Shown here piece by piece: positions 52,599 through 62,418 of a stretch of 64,000 bases of DNA. The translations under genes were made by a program, and so were the position numbers. The stretch is from Flavobacterium sp. GSB-24 (GTDB lineage Bacteria > Bacteroidota > Bacteroidia > Flavobacteriales > Flavobacteriaceae). Each line of letters begins with the position of its first letter. Within the stretch, counting starts at the first letter, position 1. Below the pieces are notes generated by a model. The model was given only the letters and a program-made list of their open reading frames with translations, was not told the origin of the DNA and ran no database searches. The stretch covers positions 3,968,001 through 4,032,000 of the forward strand of contig NZ_AP027043.1 of the NCBI RefSeq assembly GCF_027924665.1. The letters are read 5' to 3'.

Positions 52599-55500
52599 TT
52601 AAAATCCGAATTTAACATTAACTCCATAATCTCTAGTTGAAGGAATGTTGAAAGATTCTATCCCTTGTAAGTTACCTGTACCTGCTCCAGCTTCTGGATC
52701 AAAGTGTTCTGCTTTGTTTAAGAAGAAGAATAAGTTTCTACCCACTAAAGAGAAGTCAATACTTGAAAATCCTGAACTACCTAATAAACGTTTTGGTAAA
52801 GAATAACCAAAAACAAGTTCTCTTAATCTGATGTTTGTAGCATCATAAATAAATGGTTCTGCAATTGGAGTTCTTTGCCCAATAGCTGTCCAGTATTGTT
52901 CTGCTGTAATACTTGTAGTATTTGGAGTGTATGTACCATTTCCTGCAGCAACAACACCATCTACAATAATTCCGCCTTCTCTTCCAGCAAGTGTAACATC
53001 ACTTACCCCTAAACCAGCTTGTCTTGCTTGAGTGTATGAAATAACTTCTCCACCAATTCTAAAATCAACAAGGAAGCTTAAAGAGAAATCTTTGTATTTG
53101 AAATTATTTTTGAAACCTGCTGTCCAGTCTGGGTTAAAGTTTCCAGCACGAACATCGAAACCATTTGTTGCCAATGGAATACCAGCACTGTTTACAATAA
53201 TATTTCCGTTTGGATCTCTTTGGAAACCTTTAATATATAAATCTCCGTATTCACCACCTTGAACAACTTTACTTCTAACTAAACGTCCTTCACCTAGAAC
53301 TAACTCATCTCTTCCTTCAAAGATAGACTTAACTTTTGATTTATAAGAAGCATAGTTTGCTGTAATATCCCAAGTAAAGTTTGCAGTTTGAATTGGAGTT
53401 GCAGTAAGCGTAAGCTCAATACCTTTATTTTCAATATCTCCACCATTTACGATTGCTCTAGAATATCCAGAAGATTCAGGAGTGTTAATATAGAAAATCT
53501 GATTGTCTGTTAATGTATTGAAATATGTAAAATCTAAACCTAAACGGTTATTAAAGAATCTAACATCTGCACCAAACTCTGTAGAAGAAGAAATCTCAGG
53601 CTTTAAGTTTGGATTAGCTTTTGTGCTTTGTCCGTACAACATACCACCATTTCCTCCAATATATGAGAATCTTTGTTGTGTTTGGTATGGATCTGTATCG
53701 TTACCAACTTGTGCATAAGAACCTCTAATTTTTGCAAAGCTGATTACTTCTGGCAATGTAAACATGTCAGAAAGAACTGCAGAAAGACCAAAAGATGGGT
53801 AGAAATAATCTGTTGGTAATGTAGAAGACCAGTCATTTCTAGCTGTTACGTCTAAGAATAAATAGTTTCTATAACCAATTTGACCAAATCCGTAAACTGA
53901 ATTGATTCTTTTTTCTGAAGCAGTAGATGTAGATTGAACTGTCTGCACATTAGATAATGCGAAGAAGTTTCTTTTACTTAAAACACCACCAGAATTTAAA
54001 GCTGAACTATTTTGTTGCAATGAGTTTGCACCAGCATTAAGTCCGATAGAAAAATCACCAAATTTCTCATTGTAAGAAAGTAAAGCATCAACGTTTAATT
54101 CGCTCACTGTTTCATAAGACTCGCTGTATGAACCCATGTTGCTGTTAAATGCATTTGTTGCATATCTGTTTCTTACGTTTTTGTTAGTCATTTGGTCTAA
54201 ACCAGCTCTACCTTGTAAGCTTAACGTTTTTGTAAACTCATATTTAAGAGACGCTAAACCAATAAATCTGTTTCTTTTATCTGTACGAGCATCATCTCTT
54301 AATGCAGACCAAAATGGGTTTCCACCTGGAGCTCCAGTTTCGTCAAGGAAATAGTTTACTTGTCTTTGTCCTGCAGCATCAAAATATTCGAAATTTTTGT
54401 AATCGTTGTATGCGATACTACGAGGTAATAAATATGCAGATGTACCAATAGACTCTTCACCAGTTCTCAATAAGTTATCAATATCTTGAACGATGTAGTT
54501 TGTTTTTACATCTAATGATAATTTATCAGAGATTTTGCTCGTCAATCTTAAGTTAAGATTGTGTCTATCCATTTGGTTTCCTCCAACGATACCTTCAGCA
54601 CGTGTGTTGGTATAAGAGAAATAACCTTGCGCTTTTTCGTTACCAGCAGTTACAGTTAATGTATTTGCTAAGTTGTAACCTGTTTTGTAAAAATCAATAA
54701 CGTTATTAGGCTGTGGAGAATAGCTTTGTGTAGCTGGTCCAGCATAATTTGGGTTACGAACTAACTGCCAGTTTGAAACTTGGCTTCCGTCTAATTTTCC
54801 TCCCCAGCTTGAAGATGAGTTTGGAACATACACTCCATTCGTACCTTGACCGTATTCGTTTTGTAAATTCATCAAGTTATAAGCTGAAGAAGCCATAAAG
54901 TTAGATGATAACGAAACTGAGGTTTTTCCTGCTTTACCAGATTTTGTTGTAATAACGATTACACCATTTGATGCTCTAGAACCATAAAGTGCTGCTGCAG
55001 AAGGTCCTTTAAGAACAGTCATCGAAGCAATATCTTCTGGGTTAATGTTAGAAATACCATCTGGCTGTGTAGTTCCCCCTGTATCAATATCAGGATTTGT
55101 TGTTGTTGTTCCGTTACTAATTGGCACACCATCTACTACATAAAGAGGCTGGTTGTTTCCATTAAGAGATCTGTTACCTCTTAAAGTAATTCTGGAAGAA
55201 GAACCAACACCATTTGAAGTAGTCGAGAAGTTAAGACCTGCAACTTTACCAGAAAGAGAGTTGGCAACGTTTAATGATCTAGCTTCAGAAAGTTCATCTA
55301 CTGAAACGTTTTGTGCAGAATACGTAATGGCTTTTTTCTCTCTTTTAATACCAAGAGCCGTAACCACTACTTCTCCCAACTGCTGGGTGTCTGCACCTAA
55401 AGCTACATTAATAGTAGTTTGAGATCCTACAGCAACTTCTTTTGTAGCAGATCCTACATAAGTAAAAACTAAAACTGCTGATTGATTTGGAACACTAATG

Positions 55501-55685
55501 CTGTATTTACCATCAAAATCTGATGAAGCACTTGTTTTTGTTCCTTTAACAATAATATTTGCCCCAGGAATCGGAATTCCAGTAAGAGCATCTGTTATCG
55601 TTCCTTTTACTGTAGTCTGCGCTTCAAGGCTTTGGAATCCGAAAAGGCATATGACCAACAGTAATTTTAGTACGTTTTTAATCAT
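52599..55685 (-). CDS. SusC/RagA TonB-linked outer-membrane transporter
   Basis: 1028 residues with signal peptide (LLLVICLFGFQSLEAQ). Order: carboxypeptidase-like domain (TVKGTITDALTGIPIPGANIIVKGT), the motif GEVVVTALGIKREKKAITYS, plug (PLYVVDGVPISN; AALYGSRASNGVIVITTKSG) and beta-barrel ending in YGVNVKFGF. It has no STN domain, so unlike the first SusC it is not wired to a FecR relay. It imports oligosaccharides in a TonB-dependent way. Confidence 0.93.
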   Translation of the reverse strand: MIKNVLKLLLVICLFGFQSLEAQTTVKGTITDALTGIPIPGANIIVKGTKTSASSDFDGKYSISVPNQSAVLVFTYVGSATKEVAVGSQTTINVALGADTQQLGEVVVTALGIKREKKAITYSAQNVSVDELSEARSLNVANSLSGKVAGLNFSTTSNGVGSSSRITLRGNRSLNGNNQPLYVVDGVPISNGTTTTNPDIDTGGTTQPDGISNINPEDIASMTVLKGPSAAALYGSRASNGVIVITTKSGKAGKTSVSLSSNFMASSAYNLMNLQNEYGQGTNGVYVPNSSSSWGGKLDGSQVSNWQLVRNPNYAGPATQSYSPQPNNVIDFYKTGYNLANTLTVTAGNEKAQGYFSYTNTRAEGIVGGNQMDRHNLNLRLTSKISDKLSLDVKTNYIVQDIDNLLRTGEESIGTSAYLLPRSIAYNDYKNFEYFDAAGQRQVNYFLDETGAPGGNPFWSALRDDARTDKRNRFIGLASLKYEFTKTLSLQGRAGLDQMTNKNVRNRYATNAFNSNMGSYSESYETVSELNVDALLSYNEKFGDFSIGLNAGANSLQQNSSALNSGGVLSKRNFFALSNVQTVQSTSTASEKRINSVYGFGQIGYRNYLFLDVTARNDWSSTLPTDYFYPSFGLSAVLSDMFTLPEVISFAKIRGSYAQVGNDTDPYQTQQRFSYIGGNGGMLYGQSTKANPNLKPEISSSTEFGADVRFFNNRLGLDFTYFNTLTDNQIFYINTPESSGYSRAIVNGGDIENKGIELTLTATPIQTANFTWDITANYASYKSKVKSIFEGRDELVLGEGRLVRSKVVQGGEYGDLYIKGFQRDPNGNIIVNSAGIPLATNGFDVRAGNFNPDWTAGFKNNFKYKDFSLSFLVDFRIGGEVISYTQARQAGLGVSDVTLAGREGGIIVDGVVAAGNGTYTPNTTSITAEQYWTAIGQRTPIAEPFIYDATNIRLRELVFGYSLPKRLLGSSGFSSIDFSLVGRNLFFFLNKAEHFDPEAGAGTGNLQGIESFNIPSTRDYGVNVKFGF

Positions 55686-55808
55686 ATTAGTTGTTTTTTT
55701 AGAGTTAATAACATGTTAAATTTAAGAATACGTTTTGTTAACAATACATAATTTCGACAAATGACAATTTTGAAAAGGTGTTGGTGAAAGTTTCGCGTTT
55801 TATTGAAA

Positions 55809-55820
55809 GAAAACGTTTTC
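55809..55820. promoter_or_regulatory. LacI-type palindrome upstream of susC
   Basis: GAAAACGTTTTC, a perfect 12-bp palindrome with the central CG typical of LacI-family operators, 124 bases upstream of the susC ATG. A shorter AAACGTTT lies at 55916-55923. Confidence 0.4.
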
Positions 55821-55847
55821 ATTTGTAATCTAACTCTTCCTTATTTT

Positions 55848-55886
55848 AAAGGCCAAAATCTATTAATCTAATAGATTTTGGCCTTT
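55848..55886. terminator. Long hairpin between GH3 gene and susC
   Basis: Perfect 18-bp stem (AAAGGCCAAAATCTATTA and its complement) with a 3-nt loop, 62 bases after the GH3 stop, T-tracts on both sides. It ends the glycosidase operon and makes susCD a separate unit. Confidence 0.85.
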
Positions 55887-55947
55887 TTCAATTGTATTCT
55901 TTTTTTTATCGAAAAAACGTTTAAAATTATTCTGCGTTTAAGCGATT

Positions 55948-58593
55948 TTAGTTCGAAACCTTAAATTTAGTTTTTAGTAAATCTGTCGAATTTCCGCCAA
56001 CCATAACTTCGAAATCTCCAGGCTCTACAACGCTCTTCATTTCTCTGTTCCAGATAGATAACTCATCTGATGTAAGTGTAAATTCAACATTTTTTATTTC
56101 TCCTTTTTTAATATTCAATCTTTTGAATCCTTTTAACGTTTTTTCTGGAGTGGTAACAGAGCTGTAAACATCATTAATATATAATTGTACAACTTCATCT
56201 CCATCAAGATTTCCAATATTTTTAACATCAACAGAAACTTTCAATTCTCCGTTTGGTTTAATTTCAGTTGCACTGATTTTAAGATTTGAATATTCAAACT
56301 TCGTGTAACTCAATCCAAAACCGAATGAATATAAAGGATGTTCGCTTTCTGCTACATATTTATGTATCGCAGATGGTTTTTGGTTATAATATATAGGTAG
56401 CTGCCCAACCGATTTTGGAACCGTTATTGGTAATCTTCCTGCTGGATTGTAATCTCCAAATAAAACATCTGCAACAGCTCTTCCTCCAAATTCTCCTGGG
56501 AACCATCCTTCAATTACCGCCGGAATATTTTCTGCAATCCAATTTGTAGAAAGCGGGCGACCATTTAATAATACACAAACTACAGGTGTTCCTGTTTTTT
56601 GGATCTCTTCAATCAATTGCTGTTGTATTCCAAATAAGTCTAAAGATGCAACGTCTCTGTTTTCTTCTACCAATTCGTTAGATTCTCCTAAAACCACAAT
56701 GGCAACATCTGCTTTTTTAGCAGCTTCGATTGCCGGCTGTAAGTTTACTTTTTCTAAATTCCAACGGAAATGCGCTCTGGCACCCCAGCCTCCTTCCCAC
56801 ATTTCAATGCGGACTTTGTATTTTTTACCTTTTTCAATATTTTTTGGAACTGTAACCATGCTTGTCGCACCTTTAGTCCAGTTGTCAATTACTAATTGGT
56901 CATCGATATACATTCTAATTCCGTCATCAGAACTTAAACCTAACCATCCGTCAAGTGCTTGATCTGATTTTAAGAATCCTGTCCATCTAATAGAAAAATC
57001 ATCCACATTTACGCCGTCTCCAGGCGCCCAAGGCCAGTCGAACTCTAATTGACTGTCGATACGAGTCAATGCTGGAGTTCCTTCCAGGTTTCTGTTATTG
57101 AAATATTCTCCTTTTAATCCGTTTTGAGATTCGTCTGGCGTAAATAAATATTTAGATGGAATAATTTGTCCTTTTACAATTAAAGGAACACCTTCTTCGT
57201 AAACTACATTGGCAGTTTTTCCAACAATTTGCTGTATACCCTCGAAAACTGTTGTTCCAACACTATTTTTAGGAGCATAACCTCCCATTCTTGAAGCGTT
57301 TGCATTTGGTCCTATAACGGCAATGTTTTTAATACTTTTACTCAACGGTAAAATATTATTGTCATTTTTCAGCAAAATCATTGATTTTTGAGCAGCTTCT
57401 AAAGCAACAGCTTGATTTTCTTTAGTATGAAAACGCTCTTTAATCAGATTTTTATCTGTGTACGGATTTTCAAATAATCCTAATAAAAATTTCAAACGTA
57501 AAACTGCTCCCGCCGCACGGTCGATATTTTCCATTGTCAATTTTTTTTCATTTACCAATTCAATAACAGTATTTTGCCAGAACTCGTTTGAAAAATCATA
57601 AAACTGCATATCAACACCTGCAGAAACTGCTTCTCTAATAGCATCTTTTGGAGAATCAGCAACTTTGTGAGTCGTCTGAATGTATTTTATTGCTCCTAAA
57701 TCTGAAACTACAAGCCCTTTAAATCCCCATTCTTTTCTCAAAACATCCGTCAATAGCCAATGATTTGCTGCACAAGGAATACCGTCTAACTCAGAATATG
57801 CGCACATTGTTCCCAAAGCACCGCCTTTTGTAAATGCTTTTTGAAAAGATGGTAAATGGTCTTCTCTTGCTGAACGTTCTCCAACCAAAATTGGCGAAGA
57901 ATTTCCTCCCGCCTGCGGAATACCATGAACGGCAAAGTGTTTAGGCTCTGCAATAATAGATCGATCCGATTTTAAATCATCTCCCTGTAATCCTTTAATG
58001 AATGCTAAACCAATTTCACTATTTAAAAATGCATCTTCTCCGAAAGTTTCAGCAACTCTTCCCCATCTTGGTTCGCGTCCTAAATCTAAGTTTGGACCAA
58101 AACCAAAATGAACTCCATGCGCTCTGGCTTCCATACCAATTACTTTTCCAACTTTATCCATTACGGCAACATCCCAAGTTGCTCCAAGTCCGATGTTCAT
58201 TGGAAAAGCTGTACTTCCTTCGTCTAAATAACCATGAAGCATTTCACACATAATAAGCGCCGGAATTCCCCAACGGTTTCCTTTGATTACATTGGTTTGC
58301 AAATCGTTGATCATTTTCGCTGAACGCGGATAAAGATCATGAATAGCTCCAATTCCTAAATTCCCGATTTTTTCTGCCGATTTAGATTTCGCGAAATCTT
58401 CTTTATCTTTAAAAAAATCTCCTCTATACATATCCATCTGACGTACTTTTTCTTCAAGTGTCATACGGCTTAGCAAATCCTGAACTCTTTCTTCTACTGG
58501 TAATTTTGCATCCTGGTACGGATACTTTTTCTGTGCATGGCTTTGGTTAAAAAAACCAACAGCCATTACAAAAATAATGGCCGTTTTCTTCAT
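55948..58593 (-). CDS. GH3 beta-glycosidase with PA14 insert
   Basis: 881 residues from the ATG at 58593, which opens a signal peptide (MKKTAIIFVMAVGFFNQSHA); another ATG lies 15 bases upstream. GH3 N-domain with nucleophile Asp in GLVVSDLGAIKYI (about residue 300), GH3 C-domain (NIAVIGPNANASRMGGY) interrupted by a PA14 domain (about 480-620, GLKGEYFNNRNLEGTPAL, LGLSSDDGIRMYIDDQLVIDNW) and a C-terminal FnIII-like domain. PA14 in GH3 enzymes shapes the active site for longer substrates. Probably a beta-glucosidase; beta-xylosidase is possible. Confidence 0.9.
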   Translation of the reverse strand: MKKTAIIFVMAVGFFNQSHAQKKYPYQDAKLPVEERVQDLLSRMTLEEKVRQMDMYRGDFFKDKEDFAKSKSAEKIGNLGIGAIHDLYPRSAKMINDLQTNVIKGNRWGIPALIMCEMLHGYLDEGSTAFPMNIGLGATWDVAVMDKVGKVIGMEARAHGVHFGFGPNLDLGREPRWGRVAETFGEDAFLNSEIGLAFIKGLQGDDLKSDRSIIAEPKHFAVHGIPQAGGNSSPILVGERSAREDHLPSFQKAFTKGGALGTMCAYSELDGIPCAANHWLLTDVLRKEWGFKGLVVSDLGAIKYIQTTHKVADSPKDAIREAVSAGVDMQFYDFSNEFWQNTVIELVNEKKLTMENIDRAAGAVLRLKFLLGLFENPYTDKNLIKERFHTKENQAVALEAAQKSMILLKNDNNILPLSKSIKNIAVIGPNANASRMGGYAPKNSVGTTVFEGIQQIVGKTANVVYEEGVPLIVKGQIIPSKYLFTPDESQNGLKGEYFNNRNLEGTPALTRIDSQLEFDWPWAPGDGVNVDDFSIRWTGFLKSDQALDGWLGLSSDDGIRMYIDDQLVIDNWTKGATSMVTVPKNIEKGKKYKVRIEMWEGGWGARAHFRWNLEKVNLQPAIEAAKKADVAIVVLGESNELVEENRDVASLDLFGIQQQLIEEIQKTGTPVVCVLLNGRPLSTNWIAENIPAVIEGWFPGEFGGRAVADVLFGDYNPAGRLPITVPKSVGQLPIYYNQKPSAIHKYVAESEHPLYSFGFGLSYTKFEYSNLKISATEIKPNGELKVSVDVKNIGNLDGDEVVQLYINDVYSSVTTPEKTLKGFKRLNIKKGEIKNVEFTLTSDELSIWNREMKSVVEPGDFEVMVGGNSTDLLKTKFKVSN

Positions 58594-58621
58594 TCTTAAT
58601 TGTAACATAGTTGTGTTGTGT

Positions 58622-60865
58622 TTAGTTTTGAATCACTTTTAGCTTTGTTCCATTCACAAAATCGTCGTGCGAAATAAAAAAGCTGTTAAGTGTTTTTCCG
58701 TTTAGCTCAATCGAATTGATTTTCCCGTCATTATTGATTTGTCTTTCAATTACAATGCTCTCTTTTTTATAATATCTTGGATCTAATTTAATAGTCACTC
58801 TATGAAACATTGGCGCAGTAATGGTGTAAATTGGATCTCCCGGCGATATTGGATAAATTCCCATCATCGAATAAACTAACCAGGCCGACATGGTTCCGGT
58901 ATCGTCATTTCCGGGTAATCCTTTTGGCTCATTTTTGAAATATTCGCGAACCAATTTCTTTACCATTTCCTGAGCTTTATACTCCTCACCTTTTACATAA
59001 TTAAACAAATACGGATTGGCAATATCTGGTTCGTTTGCCATATCAAATTGTTTTATATCAAAGATTTTCTGCAATTGCGCCGAAAAAGCTTGATCGCCAC
59101 CCATTAATTTCTTTAATCCGTTAATATCGTGCGGAACCATAAATGCATACTGCCAAGCGTTTCCTTCGATGAAGCCAACATTTTCTTCAAAATTAGCTCC
59201 AGAAGCAGGATCAAATGGCTCGTACCATTTTCCGTCAGCCGTTCTTGGTCGAAGCAGATTTAAGTTTTTATCAAATAATTTTCTATAGGATAATGAACGT
59301 TCTTTAAAACGTTTTACATTGTCTTTGTCCCCGAATTCGTTGGCCATAAGCGAAATAGAATAATCTGAAATATTGTATTCCTGAGTTGTAGAAACTGGAC
59401 CTTTATTGTCGGTTGTTAAATAGCCTTTTTTGATATAATCTTTCAATCCTGGACGAAGCGGATTATTTTCAATATTATCTGCGCCTTTCAACATCGCATA
59501 ATAGGCTTTATTAACATCATAATCACGAACTCCTCTCATATAAGTATCTGTAATTACAATACTTGCAGGGTCTCCAACCATGGTAAAAGTTTCAGTCGAA
59601 TTCAGTTCCCATTTGGGTAACCAGCCGTTTTCATCAAACATAGTCAACATGCTTTTTACCATATCAGATTGCTGTTTTGGATAAACCAAAGACATCAATG
59701 GATGTACATTTCGGTACGTATCCCATAAAGAAAATACGGTATAACGGGTGTCATCAGTTTTAGCAATTTTACTTCTTTTGATTACGGGATATTGTCCGTT
59801 AATATCATTTAAAATATTGGGATGAATTAGAGTGTGATACAAAGCCGTATAGAAAATCGTATTGTCATCTTTTGAACCGCCTTCAACTAAAATTTTAGAA
59901 AGTTCTTCATTCCATTCGTTGTAGGTTTCTTTGTAAATTGCGTCAAAAGATCTGTTACCTACTTCTTTTGCTAAATTTTCACGGGCATTTTCGATACTTA
60001 CGTACGAAATTCCGATCTTCACTTCAACTGTTTCTTCTTTTTCGAATTTATAAGTAAAATAACTTCCTATACTATCACCTACAACGGTTTTGATTGTATT
60101 CTCCATTATTCTCGCTTTTCCATTGTAACCCATCCATTGTGCTTCAACACCGTTGTATTTTGAAGTTTTTTTCCAAACACCAAATTTAGCCGCAGGTTTC
60201 GAAAATTGAGCTACAAAGTAAACTGGATATGCATCTTCTGGACTGTTATAACAAAAGGATCCAACAGATCGCATTCCTTCAATTTCTGTAGAAGAAACTA
60301 CTTTTACCATTGCACCTTCTTCGTTTGTCAATCCCAATCCAAGATTTAATAAAATATTAGATTGCCCTTTCGGGAAAGTAAATCTGCTTACTCCCACTCG
60401 TTTTGAAGCTGTAAACTCTCCTTTTACTTTATACTTGTCGATGTTTACGCTATAATAGCCTGCCTTAGCTACTTCATTAGAATAAGTCGAACCATATTTT
60501 AAATGATCGATTTCTACTGTTCCAGTCGTTGGCATCAATAAAATAACGCCCAATTCTGGACAGCCAACACCGCTTAAATTCACTTGACTAAATCCTGTCA
60601 AAAAGGTATTCTCATTCACATACGGATTCGAAAGCCACTGACTATCTTTTTCCATAGGAGTATTTTTTACTCCAGCCACATTAAACGGACTAATACTTGC
60701 CATTCCGCGTGGTGCAATTGGTCCTGGATAAGCCGCCCCATAATTGGAAGTCCCAATAAACGGATTTACAAAATCGGCAGGCTCCTGTGCAAAAATTGTT
60801 ATGCTAAAAAACAGCATGTATAAAATACATGCTGTCTTAAATTTATTTTTAGTATTTAAAACCAT
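58622..60865 (-). CDS. GH92 alpha-mannosidase
   Basis: 747 residues with signal peptide (ILYMLFFSITIFAQ). GH92 marks: DFVNPFIGTSNYGAAYPGPIAPRGMASISPF at the N-terminus, SLWDTYRNVHPLMSLVYP, and near the end GNDDTGTMSAWLVYSMMGIYPISPGDPIYTI with the catalytic acid/base region. These calcium-dependent enzymes remove alpha-1,2-, 1,3- or 1,4-mannose from high-mannose N-glycans or mannans; the linkage is not readable here. Starts 11 bases after the GH29 stop. Confidence 0.92.
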   Translation of the reverse strand: MVLNTKNKFKTACILYMLFFSITIFAQEPADFVNPFIGTSNYGAAYPGPIAPRGMASISPFNVAGVKNTPMEKDSQWLSNPYVNENTFLTGFSQVNLSGVGCPELGVILLMPTTGTVEIDHLKYGSTYSNEVAKAGYYSVNIDKYKVKGEFTASKRVGVSRFTFPKGQSNILLNLGLGLTNEEGAMVKVVSSTEIEGMRSVGSFCYNSPEDAYPVYFVAQFSKPAAKFGVWKKTSKYNGVEAQWMGYNGKARIMENTIKTVVGDSIGSYFTYKFEKEETVEVKIGISYVSIENARENLAKEVGNRSFDAIYKETYNEWNEELSKILVEGGSKDDNTIFYTALYHTLIHPNILNDINGQYPVIKRSKIAKTDDTRYTVFSLWDTYRNVHPLMSLVYPKQQSDMVKSMLTMFDENGWLPKWELNSTETFTMVGDPASIVITDTYMRGVRDYDVNKAYYAMLKGADNIENNPLRPGLKDYIKKGYLTTDNKGPVSTTQEYNISDYSISLMANEFGDKDNVKRFKERSLSYRKLFDKNLNLLRPRTADGKWYEPFDPASGANFEENVGFIEGNAWQYAFMVPHDINGLKKLMGGDQAFSAQLQKIFDIKQFDMANEPDIANPYLFNYVKGEEYKAQEMVKKLVREYFKNEPKGLPGNDDTGTMSAWLVYSMMGIYPISPGDPIYTITAPMFHRVTIKLDPRYYKKESIVIERQINNDGKINSIELNGKTLNSFFISHDDFVNGTKLKVIQN

Positions 60866-60876
60866 AGGCTTCGTTC

Positions 60877-62361
60877 TTATCTGTTGATCGCTTCAATTTT
60901 TAAAGTCCAAGCTTCTTTTGCAGGAAGATTGTTTCTTAAACTTTCCGGAATAATTACTTTAAATCCGTTTCCTTCTTTTGTCCATTTTAAAGAAGTTTTA
61001 GAACCTAACATGGTAATTTTTGTTCCTTTTTTAGGACTGATAGATTTTACAGTAACTTCAGCAGGAATTTTATCTTCCCCGTCTTTAGCTAAATAAAATG
61101 CAAATACATTACCCGCTTTATTTTGTGTAAAACAAATGTTTTCTTCTTTGTAAGGTTCGATTGGTTTTGTGTTGTAAATCGCTGTGCTGTTTACTTTCAT
61201 CCAATCACCGTAAGCCTGCAATAAATCGTAAGCACCTTTATCCCATTCTCCTTCTGGACTTGGCGCAATATTTAATAATAAGTTTCCGCCTTTTGCCACA
61301 ATGTCAACTAACATGTGAATACCTTGTCTTCCAGTCATGTAAGTAGCGCCTGGAGAATAAGACCATCCACCGCCTGCTGGAATACAAGATTCCCAAGGAT
61401 AAGGCAAAGTCTTAGCAGGAACACGTCCTTCTGGAGTTAAGTAGTTTTGGTTTTTACCGTGAACCGCTCTATCCACCACAATTAAACCTGGTTGTTTTGC
61501 ACGTGCTTTTGCTACCAATTCGTCCATTTTTGGATCTTGGTCTACCACTCTGTGTTTGATGAAACCGTTTTTAGATTCGTTTTCAGTAAATTTCTCGTCG
61601 TAGTTTTCTTTGATGTTTACTTGATCTCTTTTACGAACCCATCCTCCGTCTAACCAAAGAATATCCACTTTACCATAATTAGTCAAAATTTCTAAAATCT
61701 GGTTGTGTGTAAAGTCAACATATTTCTGCCATTTTTCTGGATACAAAGACGGATCGTAGTTTACGTTTCTGTCAAATGGCGGAAAATAAGGATCCCAGTA
61801 GTTTTCGTTGTGCCAGTCTGGTTTTGAAAAGTAAGCTCCTGTAGAAATACCTTCGCCTCTAAAAGAGTTGAAAATCTCTTTTAAAACATCTGCTTTTGGA
61901 TTTGTATGAAAAGGAACATCTTTACTAGTTATCTTATAATCAGAATATTTAGTATCATACATATTAAATCCGTCATGGTGTTTTGTTGTAAAAACCATGT
62001 ATTTCATTCCAGCATATTTCGCTGCTTTTGCCCATTTTTCTGGATCGAATTTTACTGGATTAAATGTTTTTCTTAACCCTTCGTAATCTTTTATATAATC
62101 ATTATAATTAGATGGATTACTTCCTTTTTTACGTTCACACCATCCGTAATCTTCAGGACAAATAGACCAAGATTCTACAATACCCCATTGGCTGTAAGTT
62201 CCCCAGTGCATTAGCAGACCAAATTTTTTGCCTTGCCATTCATCTAAGTTTTTTAATACTGCCGGATCTGTCTCTGGTACGTATCTTTCATCTTCATATA
62301 TCGCCTGCGCGAATATCTGAGCTGAAAATAAAAGGGCGATAATGAATATTCCTCTTTTCAT
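60877..62361 (-). CDS. GH29 alpha-L-fucosidase
   Basis: 494 residues with signal peptide (MKRGIFIIALLFSAQIFAQ). GH29 marks: KFGLLMHWGTYSQWGIVESW, FTTKHHDGFNMYDTKYSDY and the nucleophile Asp in VDILWLDGGWVRK; a beta-sandwich C-domain follows. It removes alpha-linked L-fucose by a retaining mechanism. Part of the minus-strand operon with GH35, GH92 and GH3. Confidence 0.92.
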   Translation of the reverse strand: MKRGIFIIALLFSAQIFAQAIYEDERYVPETDPAVLKNLDEWQGKKFGLLMHWGTYSQWGIVESWSICPEDYGWCERKKGSNPSNYNDYIKDYEGLRKTFNPVKFDPEKWAKAAKYAGMKYMVFTTKHHDGFNMYDTKYSDYKITSKDVPFHTNPKADVLKEIFNSFRGEGISTGAYFSKPDWHNENYWDPYFPPFDRNVNYDPSLYPEKWQKYVDFTHNQILEILTNYGKVDILWLDGGWVRKRDQVNIKENYDEKFTENESKNGFIKHRVVDQDPKMDELVAKARAKQPGLIVVDRAVHGKNQNYLTPEGRVPAKTLPYPWESCIPAGGGWSYSPGATYMTGRQGIHMLVDIVAKGGNLLLNIAPSPEGEWDKGAYDLLQAYGDWMKVNSTAIYNTKPIEPYKEENICFTQNKAGNVFAFYLAKDGEDKIPAEVTVKSISPKKGTKITMLGSKTSLKWTKEGNGFKVIIPESLRNNLPAKEAWTLKIEAINR

Positions 62362-62418
62362 CTTTAATCTATTTATTAGGTTTTATTTATTCTTTTGTTT
62401 TTTGTGTAATAGGTAATC

